DNA of 64,000 nt, taken from positions 671,501-735,500 of the forward strand of contig NZ_CP098023.1 of the NCBI RefSeq assembly GCF_030440425.1. The letters are read 5' to 3'. Below the pieces are notes generated by a model. That model was given only the letters and a program-made list of their open reading frames with translations, ran no database searches and had not been told where the DNA came from. Of this stretch, positions 26,532 through 34,541 are shown piece after piece. How positions within the stretch are numbered: position 1 is the stretch's first letter; each line of letters starts with the position of its first letter. Both the position numbers and the translations under genes were made by a program. Source of the DNA: Microbulbifer sp. MI-G. GTDB lineage: Bacteria; Pseudomonadota; Gammaproteobacteria; Pseudomonadales; Cellvibrionaceae.

Positions 26532-27376
26532 CCGCAAAACCAAAGTCGCCGATTCTTTCTGATGAGAAGAATGTGTTCAGGCGGAATCGATCAGGTTTTT
26601 GCGGTGCCCAGTGACTTTTGACAACCAGAGTATTGCGGTGTTGTATTCAACAATTGTCGCTATTGGCAATACTGTGACTGGTTTTGGGACAGTCTCGCCG
26701 TCAAAGGCCTGCGCTGTTTTGATACCCCGCTATGCCGGCGAAGGAGTGCAATAGCTATCTTTCTTTTTCTCATCGAGATGAGGGCAAGTCAGGGTGCAAC
26801 CAAGATGCTCGTCCTGAGCGGAAAATAATGATCGCTAGGTCAGGGCAGATTTTGCCAGTGGCGATAATCCGCGTATCCATCTCCGCTAAACGTTTTTTAC
26901 AGGAAACTATATTACTTGTTTTATTCCACGTTTTTGAAGGCTATAAATCTCATCGGGAATACACGAGTGTCGCCTAATGAAAAAAAATACCCCTATAAAC
27001 ATTCTCTAAGGAATATTGTTTCTAAATTTCATTGTTATTTTTTTTTTGTTTTAAGGCCTCTGTGTATTTAGGAATATAAGTTTTTTACCGCTTTTGCCTG
27101 CCAGTGGATTTCTCCTGAGCAAATTCCGGCGCGGATGGCCTCCTCCAGCAGTATCCGATTGGGGTAAGTTCGTGGGGCTCGCTCAATCCGGCCACCTGGA
27201 AAACCCTGTCCTGCAGGTGCTGCCGGTATACGGCTTTTATGATTCCGGTGAAATTGCGCAGCATGCTTGTATTTTAAGGGTACTCGCCAGCTGCAGGTGA
27301 TGTATCAAGGCATGGGTGTGAATGCAGGCCTGTGAAATAAAAAAGCCCGCTGGTGCGGGCTTTGCTAGGGTTTAAC
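26532..27376. other. 845 bp intergenic region, partly AT-rich
   Basis: It contains no supported gene. A markedly AT-rich patch (about 26880-27090) includes runs of A (26983-26989) and of T (27040-27049) that differ from the GC-rich surroundings. It may hold the promoter of the AraC gene or be the scar of an old insertion. A frame on the minus strand between 27250 and 27080 (GGRIERAPRTYP, LLEEAIRAGICSGEIHWQAKA) reads like protein but has no start. A terminator closes the right end. Confidence 0.45.
27342..27363 (-). terminator. Rho-independent terminator of the AbgT-family gene
   Basis: AAAGCCCGC and GCGGGCTTT (27342-27350 and 27355-27363) form a 9 bp stem with a TGGT loop. On the minus strand the stem is followed by a run of T residues. 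It lies 14 bases after the transporter stop codon. Confidence 0.85.
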
Positions 27377-28978
27377 TTAGCTGGCGTAGTAGGTGGCTGC
27401 ACCTGGGCCAACCGGCAGGCCGAAAACAAACACCCAGAGGTAGAAAAGAACGGTCCATCCCACAAAAAAGAAGATGGAATAGGGAATCATTGTGGCGATC
27501 AGGGTACCCATACCCAAGTCTTTCTTATAGCGGGCAGCAAAGGTGATGATCAGACCAAAATAGCTCATCATCGGCGTGATGATATTGGTTACCGAGTCGC
27601 CAATGCGGTAAGCCGCCTGGATCACTTCCGGCGCGTAACCCAGGAGCATCAACATGGGTACAAAAATTGGCGCGGTCACCGCCCACTGCGCCGAAGCACT
27701 GCCCAGCATCAGGTTTACAAAGCCGCACATCATGATAAAGAACAGGAACAGCAATGGCCCGGTCAGGCCGATGTTTTGCAGAGCGTCCGCACCCAGCACT
27801 GCGAAAATAGTGCCCAGATTGGTCACTTTGAAGAAAGCGACAAACTGTGCGGCGAAGAACACCAGTACAATATACATGCCCATGCTGTTCATGCTTTTGG
27901 CCATGGCGTCGATTACATCACGGTCATTCTGCATAGTGCCGACCGTTTTACCGTACACAAAGCCCGGGACGGCGAAGAATACCAGGATGAGTGACACGAT
28001 ACCCTTAAGAAAGGGAGAGCCGGCTACCGCGCCGGTTTCCGGGTTGCGCAGCACGCCCCAGGAAGGCGCCACGGAGAGTACAAACAAGGCAGATACGACC
28101 AGAACGGCAAGGCCGGCGTATTTCAAGCCGCGCTTCTCGGCATCGGTGAGGGTTCCCAGTTTGTCCTGGCTCAAATCCACAGAGGCTTCCCCGGGATCGT
28201 ACTTGCCGAGTTTGGGCTCCACGATTGCCATGGTCACCCAGCTGCCTATGGCGGTAATCAGGAAGGTGCTCACAAACATAAAGTACCAGTTCACTTCCGG
28301 GCCCACCGTGTAGGAGGGGTCTATGATATGGGCCGCGGTTTCGGTGATACCCGATAGCAACGGGTCTACGGTGCCCAATAGCAGGTTGGCGCTATAGCCG
28401 CCGGAAACACCGGCAAAAGCGGCCGCCAGCCCGGCGAGCGGGTGGCGCCCCAGGGAGTGGAAAATCATCGCCGCCAATGGAATCAGTACCACGTAGCCGA
28501 GTTCGGATGCGGTATTGGAGAGGATGCCGGCAAACACCACAATAACCGTCACAGTGCGCTTGGATGCCTGCAGTACCAGCCCGCGCACAGCAGCGCTGAG
28601 CAGACCGGAGCGCTCGGCAATACCCACGCCCAGCAGGGCAACCAGTACCGTGCCCAAAGGGGCAAAACCGGTGAAGTTTTGCACCAGGCTGGTCACGATT
28701 ATCCTGAGGCCTTCGCCGCTCATCAGGTTAAAGACTTCAATGACACCATCGGGGTCGCGGCCCGCCGCCCCAACCGGCCGCGGGTCTGCCACAGACAGCC
28801 CGAAATAGGCGGCCACGCCGCTTATCAGTATCACGCCTATAGCGAAGAGGGCAAACAGGGTGATGGGGTGGGGCAGGAGGTTGCCAAGCCATTCCACGGC
28901 ATCCAGAAAGCGGGTAAAGGGCGTTTTGCGCCCCGCAGGGCTATCCTGCCGATCACTTGGAGAGGTCGTTGTGGTCAT
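27377..28978 (-). CDS. AbgT-family transporter
   Basis: A 533-residue inner-membrane transporter with about 11-13 hydrophobic segments. It has AbgT family sequence: FLDAVEWLGNLLPHPITLF, FTGFAPLGTVLVALLGVGIAERSGL, NTASELGYVVLIPLAAMIF, GGYSANLLLGTVDPLL, GSASAQWAVTAPIFVPM and RIGDSVTNIITPMMSYF. E. coli AbgT imports p-aminobenzoyl-glutamate; homologues such as MtrF export sulfonamides. Which applies here cannot be told, and no abgA/abgB hydrolase is adjacent. It is a single-gene unit with its own terminator. Confidence 0.9.
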   Translation of the reverse strand: MTTTTSPSDRQDSPAGRKTPFTRFLDAVEWLGNLLPHPITLFALFAIGVILISGVAAYFGLSVADPRPVGAAGRDPDGVIEVFNLMSGEGLRIIVTSLVQNFTGFAPLGTVLVALLGVGIAERSGLLSAAVRGLVLQASKRTVTVIVVFAGILSNTASELGYVVLIPLAAMIFHSLGRHPLAGLAAAFAGVSGGYSANLLLGTVDPLLSGITETAAHIIDPSYTVGPEVNWYFMFVSTFLITAIGSWVTMAIVEPKLGKYDPGEASVDLSQDKLGTLTDAEKRGLKYAGLAVLVVSALFVLSVAPSWGVLRNPETGAVAGSPFLKGIVSLILVFFAVPGFVYGKTVGTMQNDRDVIDAMAKSMNSMGMYIVLVFFAAQFVAFFKVTNLGTIFAVLGADALQNIGLTGPLLFLFFIMMCGFVNLMLGSASAQWAVTAPIFVPMLMLLGYAPEVIQAAYRIGDSVTNIITPMMSYFGLIITFAARYKKDLGMGTLIATMIPYSIFFFVGWTVLFYLWVFVFGLPVGPGAATYYAS

Positions 28979-29345
28979 TGTTTGTCCTCAATCGTTGTAT
29001 TGCATGCGGGCTCTAATGGCTTCCGAGCCGTCCGGCAGCCCAATAATTGGCTGAAAAATGTTCTAAGTTCGCGATCATACACAAAAGTCTTTCGGGTAAG
29101 AATGCCGGAGTAGAGGTGCTGCCGGCTGGTCATTCGGGAGAAATACAGTCCCGGGCTGCCTTCCGGGAAAGTATCGAGGGTAGGGGATATGACGCCTGAG
29201 TGATGCCTGCGGGTCGGCTAACGGTGCCGGGAGTCCCGGTTTCAGGTGCGTGTGTGCCTAGGGCCCAAGAGGATCACTGGCACGACCCCGCATGCCCGGA
29301 TATGCCATAATCCCAACACTCAGCAGTCAACTCAGCGGTGAAATA
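28979..29345. other. Divergent intergenic region, 367 bp
   Basis: It lies between the AbgT-family gene (minus) and the amidotransferase gene (plus) and should carry both promoters. No operator, repeat or small gene stands out. Confidence 0.4.
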
Positions 29346-30047
29346 ATGAAGATTGGAGTGTTAAAGACCGACGATGTGCGCAAGGAGCTGGTGGACGAGT
29401 TTGGTGAGTATCCGGAAATGTTCGCCGATCTGCTGCGCAGTCAAGACCCGGCGCTGGCGTTTTCTACCTATGAAGTTCAGCACGGCCACTACCCGGATCG
29501 AATAGATGAGGTGGATGCTTATCTGATAACCGGAAGCAAGGCTGGTGTCTATGATCACAAAGACTGGATTTCCCCTCTGATGGACTTTGTGCGCAAATTA
29601 CATGAAGCCAAGAAGCCCACGATCGGTATTTGTTTTGGCCACCAGCTGATCGCTCAGGCGCTGGGAGGCAAAACCTGTAAATCAGATAAAGGGTGGGGAT
29701 TGGGGGTGCATACCTATGAGATGCAGGAGACGCCCTCGTGGATGTCCGAACCCATGGCTAAATTCAGCTTACTGGTGACCCACCAGGACCAGGTGGAAAC
29801 CTTGCCTCCAGGCGGCCGGGTATTGGCTTCGAGTGAATTCTGCCCGATGGCGATGCTGCAGGTGGATGATCATATGCTCAGCTTCCAGGCCCATCCGGAA
29901 TTTAGCAAACCCTATTCCCACAGCCTGATGGAATTGCGACGCGAGGCCTTTGGTGAGGCATTGGTCGAAAAGGGTCAGATCTCCCTGCAAAACGATATCC
30001 ATGAAAATGTCGTTGCCAAATGGATGTTGGAATTTTTACGCAGATAA
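29346..30047 (+). CDS. Class I glutamine amidotransferase-like protein
   Basis: A 233-residue protein related to the glutaminase domain of GMP synthase. It shows the nucleophile elbow GICFGHQ (Cys near residue 98), an oxyanion-type TGSKAGVYD segment and the QAHPEF segment carrying the catalytic His and Glu. ATG 29346 (MKIGVLKTDDV) is the natural start with GGTGA upstream. Such stand-alone proteins hydrolyse glutamine or gamma-glutamyl compounds in various pathways. No synthase partner is adjacent, so the acceptor is unknown. Confidence 0.85.
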   Translation: MKIGVLKTDDVRKELVDEFGEYPEMFADLLRSQDPALAFSTYEVQHGHYPDRIDEVDAYLITGSKAGVYDHKDWISPLMDFVRKLHEAKKPTIGICFGHQLIAQALGGKTCKSDKGWGLGVHTYEMQETPSWMSEPMAKFSLLVTHQDQVETLPPGGRVLASSEFCPMAMLQVDDHMLSFQAHPEFSKPYSHSLMELRREAFGEALVEKGQISLQNDIHENVVAKWMLEFLRR

Positions 30048-30063
30048 ATATTGCCTTCCTGTG

Positions 30064-30081
30064 GGGTGGGTTTACCCGCCC
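30064..30081 (+). terminator. Hairpin after the amidotransferase gene
   Basis: GGGTGGG and CCCGCCC (30064-30070 and 30075-30081, one G-T pair) with a TTTA loop lie 16 bases after the stop codon. The T-run is poor, so termination efficiency is uncertain. Confidence 0.45.
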
Positions 30082-30254
30082 GTCTCTCTGCGTTGACTCT
30101 CACTTTCCACAGGGATTCTCGACGCTTTGCTCTCTCTGTTCAAACCCCAGCAGCCAGCACTTGTACTCAATGTTAAGTTGCATACTACAGTAGTGATCAG
30201 GGCCCGATACGGCGATAGAGACTACGACTTTTTTAATTGGATCCGTTTATTAAA

Positions 30255-30323
30255 ATGACAAAGTGTTATTGTACGGTGACAGAGATAAATTGGCCTTGTG
30301 TCTGCCCATTTTGCCGGATTTAG
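30255..30323 (+). CDS. Candidate 22-residue Cys-rich peptide (speculative)
   Basis: ATG 30255 opens a 22-codon frame with five cysteines (MTKCYC ... PCVCPFCRI). It lies 290 bp before an exporter with a C39 leader peptidase. It has no clear SD and no double-glycine leader, so it does not look like a normal substrate of that exporter. It is recorded only because peptide exporters usually have a small precursor gene nearby. Confidence 0.12.
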   Translation: MTKCYCTVTEINWPCVCPFCRI

Positions 30324-30586
30324 CGCATTTCCGATTTGTGGAAATAAAACAAGCTGCCATCGACAGAGTTAACAGTCAATGCTGTGGGTTTCTCTCATTG
30401 CCAATGCAGGAGCAGGGCGAGTCGGGAGTGGGGCCTGTGAGAAAGTCAACGCAGCACAGCGGCCCTTGTTGCCAATAGATTAACCTGGATTTGACTATGA
30501 AGCAGGGGGGATTTAGATTTGGCTGCGCAGTACACAGCCTGAGGCTGTGCATAGAATAACAACCTATCATCACTTGCACACGCCTT

Positions 30587-30600
30587 AATTGGTACCAATT
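30587..30600. promoter_or_regulatory. 14 bp perfect palindrome before the HlyD gene
   Basis: AATTGGTACCAATT is a perfect palindrome ending 12 bases before the TTG start at 30613. The core TTGGTACCA resembles operators of GntR-family repressors. At this position it would overlap the promoter or the 5' leader of the exporter operon. The binding protein is unknown. Confidence 0.4.
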
Positions 30601-30612
30601 GGATAAATCGCA

Positions 30613-31803
30613 TTGCCCACACCTTTTGTTCACACGACCCGCTCCATCGCCTCCGAAACGATCCACTCTTTAGCCCTGGTGTCCACCTGCGGGATACTCT
30701 TGATGGTAGCTTGGGCGATCTGGTTTTTCAGCAAGGACATTACCACTTACAGTGTCAGTGATGCGGCGAGGCTCGAGCAGGCACAAAACACGGTACAAGT
30801 GAGCACACAAAGAGCCGGTCGGGTTGTTGCCATTACCGCTTCTCTCGGCGATACCCTGAAAATTGGTGACCTGCTGGTACAACTGGATACTTCGGCCCTG
30901 GATCTGGAACTGGACGGGGACGCCAGGGTTTCGCAGAGACTCACTGAACAACTCTCCGCTATTGAGCGGGATCAAAGTTTGCTGGATAAAAAATTTGCGG
31001 AGGAGGATAAAGCCCTTGTCGACCAGCTTAAACTCCTGCGGGGGCAGCACCAGTTGCAGGTGAGCAACCAGCAGATCCAGGCCGAGGTGGCGGAGCGTTA
31101 CGAGCAGCTTTTGCAAAAGCAGCAGAGTTCGGAACTGGATTATCTTGTAGCCAAGCGCACGTACCAGCAGTTGGCGATGCAATCACTTGCGGCAGAGGCC
31201 GACATCCGTGCAGCGGAGGATCGCCGCGAGCAAATTGCCAATGAGTATCAACTGGTTGTGAGTGAGCTGAAACAGCGCAGTGCCGACATCCAGCGCAAAC
31301 TGGTTGAAGTGGAAACCCGCATGCGCCAGAGCACTCTGGCCGCTGGCGAGCAACAGCTGCGCGCGCCGATCGCCGGCAGCCTCGCATCCCTGGCGGATAT
31401 TCGCGAGGGTGAAGTTCTGGCTGCCGGACAACAGGTTGCCACTATCCAGGCAGAAGGTGGTATTGGCATACAGGCGTACTTCCCGCCGGCTCAGGCGCTC
31501 GGCCATATCCGGCCGGGTCAACATGCCCGGGTAAAACTGGATGGCTTTTCCTGGGCACGCTACGGCCAGTTGCAGGCCCGGGTGGAGCGGGTCGCCAGTG
31601 CGGTGCAACAGGAACGGATTCTTGTGCAACTTTCGCTGCAGGGAAAGGTACCGCCGCAGTTACCACTGTTACACGATCTGCCCGCCAGGGTTGAAATCGC
31701 CACAGGCACGAAAACCCCCTACCAGTTGCTGTTGCAGCGGGTGGGGGACGCCCTTAGCGGGAGACCTCAGAATAGTCAGGCCACAGCGGAGACACCGCCG
31801 TGA
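30613..31803 (+). CDS. HlyD-family membrane fusion protein, NHLM-type exporter
   Basis: A 396-residue periplasmic adaptor with one N-terminal membrane helix (about residues 18-40), a lipoyl/barrel half (QVSTQRAGRVVAITASLGDTLKIGDLLVQLD), a long coiled-coil hairpin (about 90-230) and the returning half (LRAPIAGSLASLADIREGEVLAAGQQV). It would link the inner-membrane ABC transporters to the envelope exterior. A stop codon sits in frame at 30604-30606, so the TTG at 30613 is the first start available before the membrane helix. Its stop overlaps the next start as GTGA. The set HlyD plus two ABC genes matches the NHLM bacteriocin exporter layout known from TIGRFAMs. Confidence 0.82.
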   Translation: MPTPFVHTTRSIASETIHSLALVSTCGILLMVAWAIWFFSKDITTYSVSDAARLEQAQNTVQVSTQRAGRVVAITASLGDTLKIGDLLVQLDTSALDLELDGDARVSQRLTEQLSAIERDQSLLDKKFAEEDKALVDQLKLLRGQHQLQVSNQQIQAEVAERYEQLLQKQQSSELDYLVAKRTYQQLAMQSLAAEADIRAAEDRREQIANEYQLVVSELKQRSADIQRKLVEVETRMRQSTLAAGEQQLRAPIAGSLASLADIREGEVLAAGQQVATIQAEGGIGIQAYFPPAQALGHIRPGQHARVKLDGFSWARYGQLQARVERVASAVQQERILVQLSLQGKVPPQLPLLHDLPARVEIATGTKTPYQLLLQRVGDALSGRPQNSQATAETPP

Positions 31804-34541
31804 ATCGGCACACCCGCTGGCTTGTGCCTGAAGTGATCCAGACTTCCAATATGGACTGTGGCCCCGCTTCCCTTAAATGCCTGTTGGAGGGTTTCGGAGT
31901 CCGCGTTCACTACGGCCATCTGCGCGATGCCTGCCAGACTGATGTGGACGGTACCTCCATCAATACCCTGGAGCGGGTTGCTGTTGAACTGGGTTTGGAT
32001 GCCGTACAGATGGTGGTGCCCAAGGATCACCTGCTGTTGAATGCCCCCGGCTATTTACCGGGAATGGTGGTGGTGCGCCTGCCAAACGGCAATACCCATT
32101 TTGTGGTGGCCTGGCGTAACCATGGGGGCATTGTGCAACTGATGGACCCCGCCAGCGGCAGGCGCTGGCCCAGCGCGCGCCGTTTTCTCGACGAACTGCA
32201 TGTCCACACTTTTAGCCTGTCCCCCAAGGATTGGCGCAACTGGGCTGGTGGTGCCGATTTTATTGATCCGCTGTGCGAACGTATGCAGCGGCTCAAGGTT
32301 GCCGGGCCGGACAGGGCGACGTTATGTCGCCGATCCCTGGAGTCGGGTGAATGGCTCACCCTGGCGTTTCTCGATGCAGCAGTACGCATGTTGACCGCAC
32401 TGGTGTCGGCAGGTGCCCTGCGACCTGGTGGGGAAACCAATGGCATGCTGCAGAAGCTGGTCGAGGAATTCAACGCAGATACCACTGGCGCCTACACCCT
32501 GGTGCCAGAGCAGTACTGGTGTGTGCGCCCCTGTCGCCCAGCGGGCAGTGCGGCGGGTGAAAGCCTGCAGATGTGCCCGGAACAAGTGGAATTCAGCGGT
32601 GCTGTGATCCTGCGAGTGAGGGGCGTGCGCAAAACAGATGCAGCCAAGCCGCACACCGGATCCCTGGCCAGGGCGCTGCAAGTCGCGCCGGTGCGTCCCC
32701 TGCCGCAGCTGTGGAATCTACTTCGGGAGGACGGCCTGTTCGCGCCGGCAATTATTGCGCTGGCGATGCTCGGCGCGGTATTCGGCCTGATGACCGAGGC
32801 TCTGCTGTTTCGCGGCCTTATCGATATCCACAGCGAACTGGCAACCGGCATGCAGCGTATGGGAGGCGTGGCTCTGCTGCTGGGGTTTTTACTCACCGTC
32901 ATGGTATTGCAGTTTCCGGTCGCCAAACTGCAGCGGGTACTGGGGCGGCACCTGGAAACCCGCTTTCGCAAGCGCTTTCTCTCCGCACTGCCGCAGATAC
33001 CGGAGCACTTTTTTCACAGTCGTCCCACCTCAGACACCGCCGAGCGCAGCCACCGCATTGCCGCACTCAGGGAACTGCCGGTGCTGGGGGGCGGTATCCT
33101 CTTCAATGCCTTTATGCTGCTGGCGACGGCCGCAGGCATTATCTGGCTCGTGCCCTCAGCTGCACCGCTGGTACTACTGATGGCGGTAATACAGGTGGCG
33201 ATTCCACTGTTGTTTCAGCCGGTGCTCAATGATCACAATATGAGAGTGCAGACCCATACCGGTGCCCTGGCCAGGTTCTATATGGATGCATTGCTGGGCA
33301 TTGTGCCGATACGTACCCATGGCGCTGGGGAATCGGTGCGAAGGGAACATGAAGCCTTGCTTTCCGAGTGGATCAGGGCCAGTTATACCCTCCTGCGCTT
33401 TCAGCTCAACAGTCAGGCCCTGCAACTGGTTGTGAACTGCGCACTCGCCGCCACTCTGGTTATTTACTGTATCCACAGCCGCGGGGCGGACCCCGATCTA
33501 CTGCTGTTAATATACTGGGTGCTGGCGCTGCCACCATTGGGCGAGGATATCGCCGTGCGAATCCGCGAGTACCCGCGCCAGCGCACCACCTTGCTGAGGG
33601 CGCTCGAACCACTGCAGGCGGCTGAGGACCAGAGTGGTTCGGATACCACAGACAAGGTCGCCGCTTTTAACCCGAAGCGCCCCGCGCATTTTCACTTCGA
33701 GGATGTTCGAGTCAATGCCAGCGGCAGAGCCATTCTCGACGGCATCAATCTGGAAATAGGCCCAGGCGAACATGTCGCTGTTGTGGGTGCATCCGGTGCG
33801 GGTAAATCCAGCCTGGCAGGGCTGCTTTTGGGCTGGCACAAGCCAGCCAGGGGGCGTGTACTGTTAAACGGTGCCGAGCTGCAAGGGGAACTGCTGGCCC
33901 GTTTCCGTTTGCACTGTGCCTGGGTAGATCCCGCTATTCAACTGTGGAACAACAGCCTGCTTGACAACCTGCACTACGGCAACGCCGCCGACGCACCACT
34001 GTATCCGATTCTTGAGCAGGCGGACTTGCTCAAGCTGCTGGCATCGCTGCCAGACGGCTTGCAAAGTGCCCTGGGAGAGAGTGGTGCCCTGGTCAGTGGC
34101 GGGGAGGGGCAGCGCGTGCGTCTCGGCCGTGCCCTGGGTCGCGAAGCACCCTGCTGTGCCATTCTGGATGAGCCCTTTCGCGGACTGGACCGCGACCAGC
34201 GCCAGCGCTTGCTCGGGCGTGTGCGCCATACCTGGCAGGACGTCACGTTGCTTTGCATAACCCACGATATTGCCGAAACACAGCATTTTGATCGCGTGCT
34301 GGTGGTGGAGGATGGTCGCATAGTGGAAGATGGCGCACCGGCGGCGTTGTGCAAACGCAGGGGTACGCGCTATGCCCAATTGTTGCTGGCGGAGCAAAAC
34401 CTGTGGCAGGACTGCTGGAAAAGTAGCGACTGGCGTCACTTGCGCATGCAGGGTGGACGCGTCTCGGAATTGTCGCCTCAGGCTGAAGCCGATCCCCCCC
34501 GAACGGCGAATGCGCCTGTGGAGAGCGTCTGTGAGCGCTGA
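31800..34541 (+). CDS. C39 peptidase-containing ABC exporter, NHLM ABC1-like
   Basis: A 913-residue fusion. Residues 1-135 are a C39 leader peptidase with Cys20 (MDCGPAS), His100 (NTHFVVAW) and Asp116 (LMDPASG), which would cut precursor leaders on export. Residues of about 140-300 form a non-membrane insert longer than I would expect for this family. Transmembrane helices start near 310. The ATPase has Walker A GASGAGKSS (from residue 663), signature VSGGEGQRVRLGRAL, Walker B AILDEPF and H-loop CITHDIAE. GTG 31800 overlaps the HlyD stop by 4 bases and the end overlaps the second ABC gene by 11 bases. The cargo is unknown. Confidence 0.85.
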   Translation: MNRHTRWLVPEVIQTSNMDCGPASLKCLLEGFGVRVHYGHLRDACQTDVDGTSINTLERVAVELGLDAVQMVVPKDHLLLNAPGYLPGMVVVRLPNGNTHFVVAWRNHGGIVQLMDPASGRRWPSARRFLDELHVHTFSLSPKDWRNWAGGADFIDPLCERMQRLKVAGPDRATLCRRSLESGEWLTLAFLDAAVRMLTALVSAGALRPGGETNGMLQKLVEEFNADTTGAYTLVPEQYWCVRPCRPAGSAAGESLQMCPEQVEFSGAVILRVRGVRKTDAAKPHTGSLARALQVAPVRPLPQLWNLLREDGLFAPAIIALAMLGAVFGLMTEALLFRGLIDIHSELATGMQRMGGVALLLGFLLTVMVLQFPVAKLQRVLGRHLETRFRKRFLSALPQIPEHFFHSRPTSDTAERSHRIAALRELPVLGGGILFNAFMLLATAAGIIWLVPSAAPLVLLMAVIQVAIPLLFQPVLNDHNMRVQTHTGALARFYMDALLGIVPIRTHGAGESVRREHEALLSEWIRASYTLLRFQLNSQALQLVVNCALAATLVIYCIHSRGADPDLLLLIYWVLALPPLGEDIAVRIREYPRQRTTLLRALEPLQAAEDQSGSDTTDKVAAFNPKRPAHFHFEDVRVNASGRAILDGINLEIGPGEHVAVVGASGAGKSSLAGLLLGWHKPARGRVLLNGAELQGELLARFRLHCAWVDPAIQLWNNSLLDNLHYGNAADAPLYPILEQADLLKLLASLPDGLQSALGESGALVSGGEGQRVRLGRALGREAPCCAILDEPFRGLDRDQRQRLLGRVRHTWQDVTLLCITHDIAETQHFDRVLVVEDGRIVEDGAPAALCKRRGTRYAQLLLAEQNLWQDCWKSSDWRHLRMQGGRVSELSPQAEADPPRTANAPVESVCER

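Larger units (their letters stand above)
30048..30612. other. 565 bp region upstream of the exporter operon
   Basis: It begins with a GC hairpin after the amidotransferase (30064-30081) and ends with a 14 bp palindrome just before the HlyD start. No NHLP-type or double-glycine precursor is visible. A 22-codon Cys-rich frame at 30255-30323 is the only peptide-like candidate. Confidence 0.5.

Noticed and set aside
30263..30478. 71-codon frame as an NHLP-type precursor for the exporter
   Set aside because: It starts with GTG without an SD, lacks a double-glycine or nitrile-hydratase-like leader, and its composition is not peptide-precursor-like.
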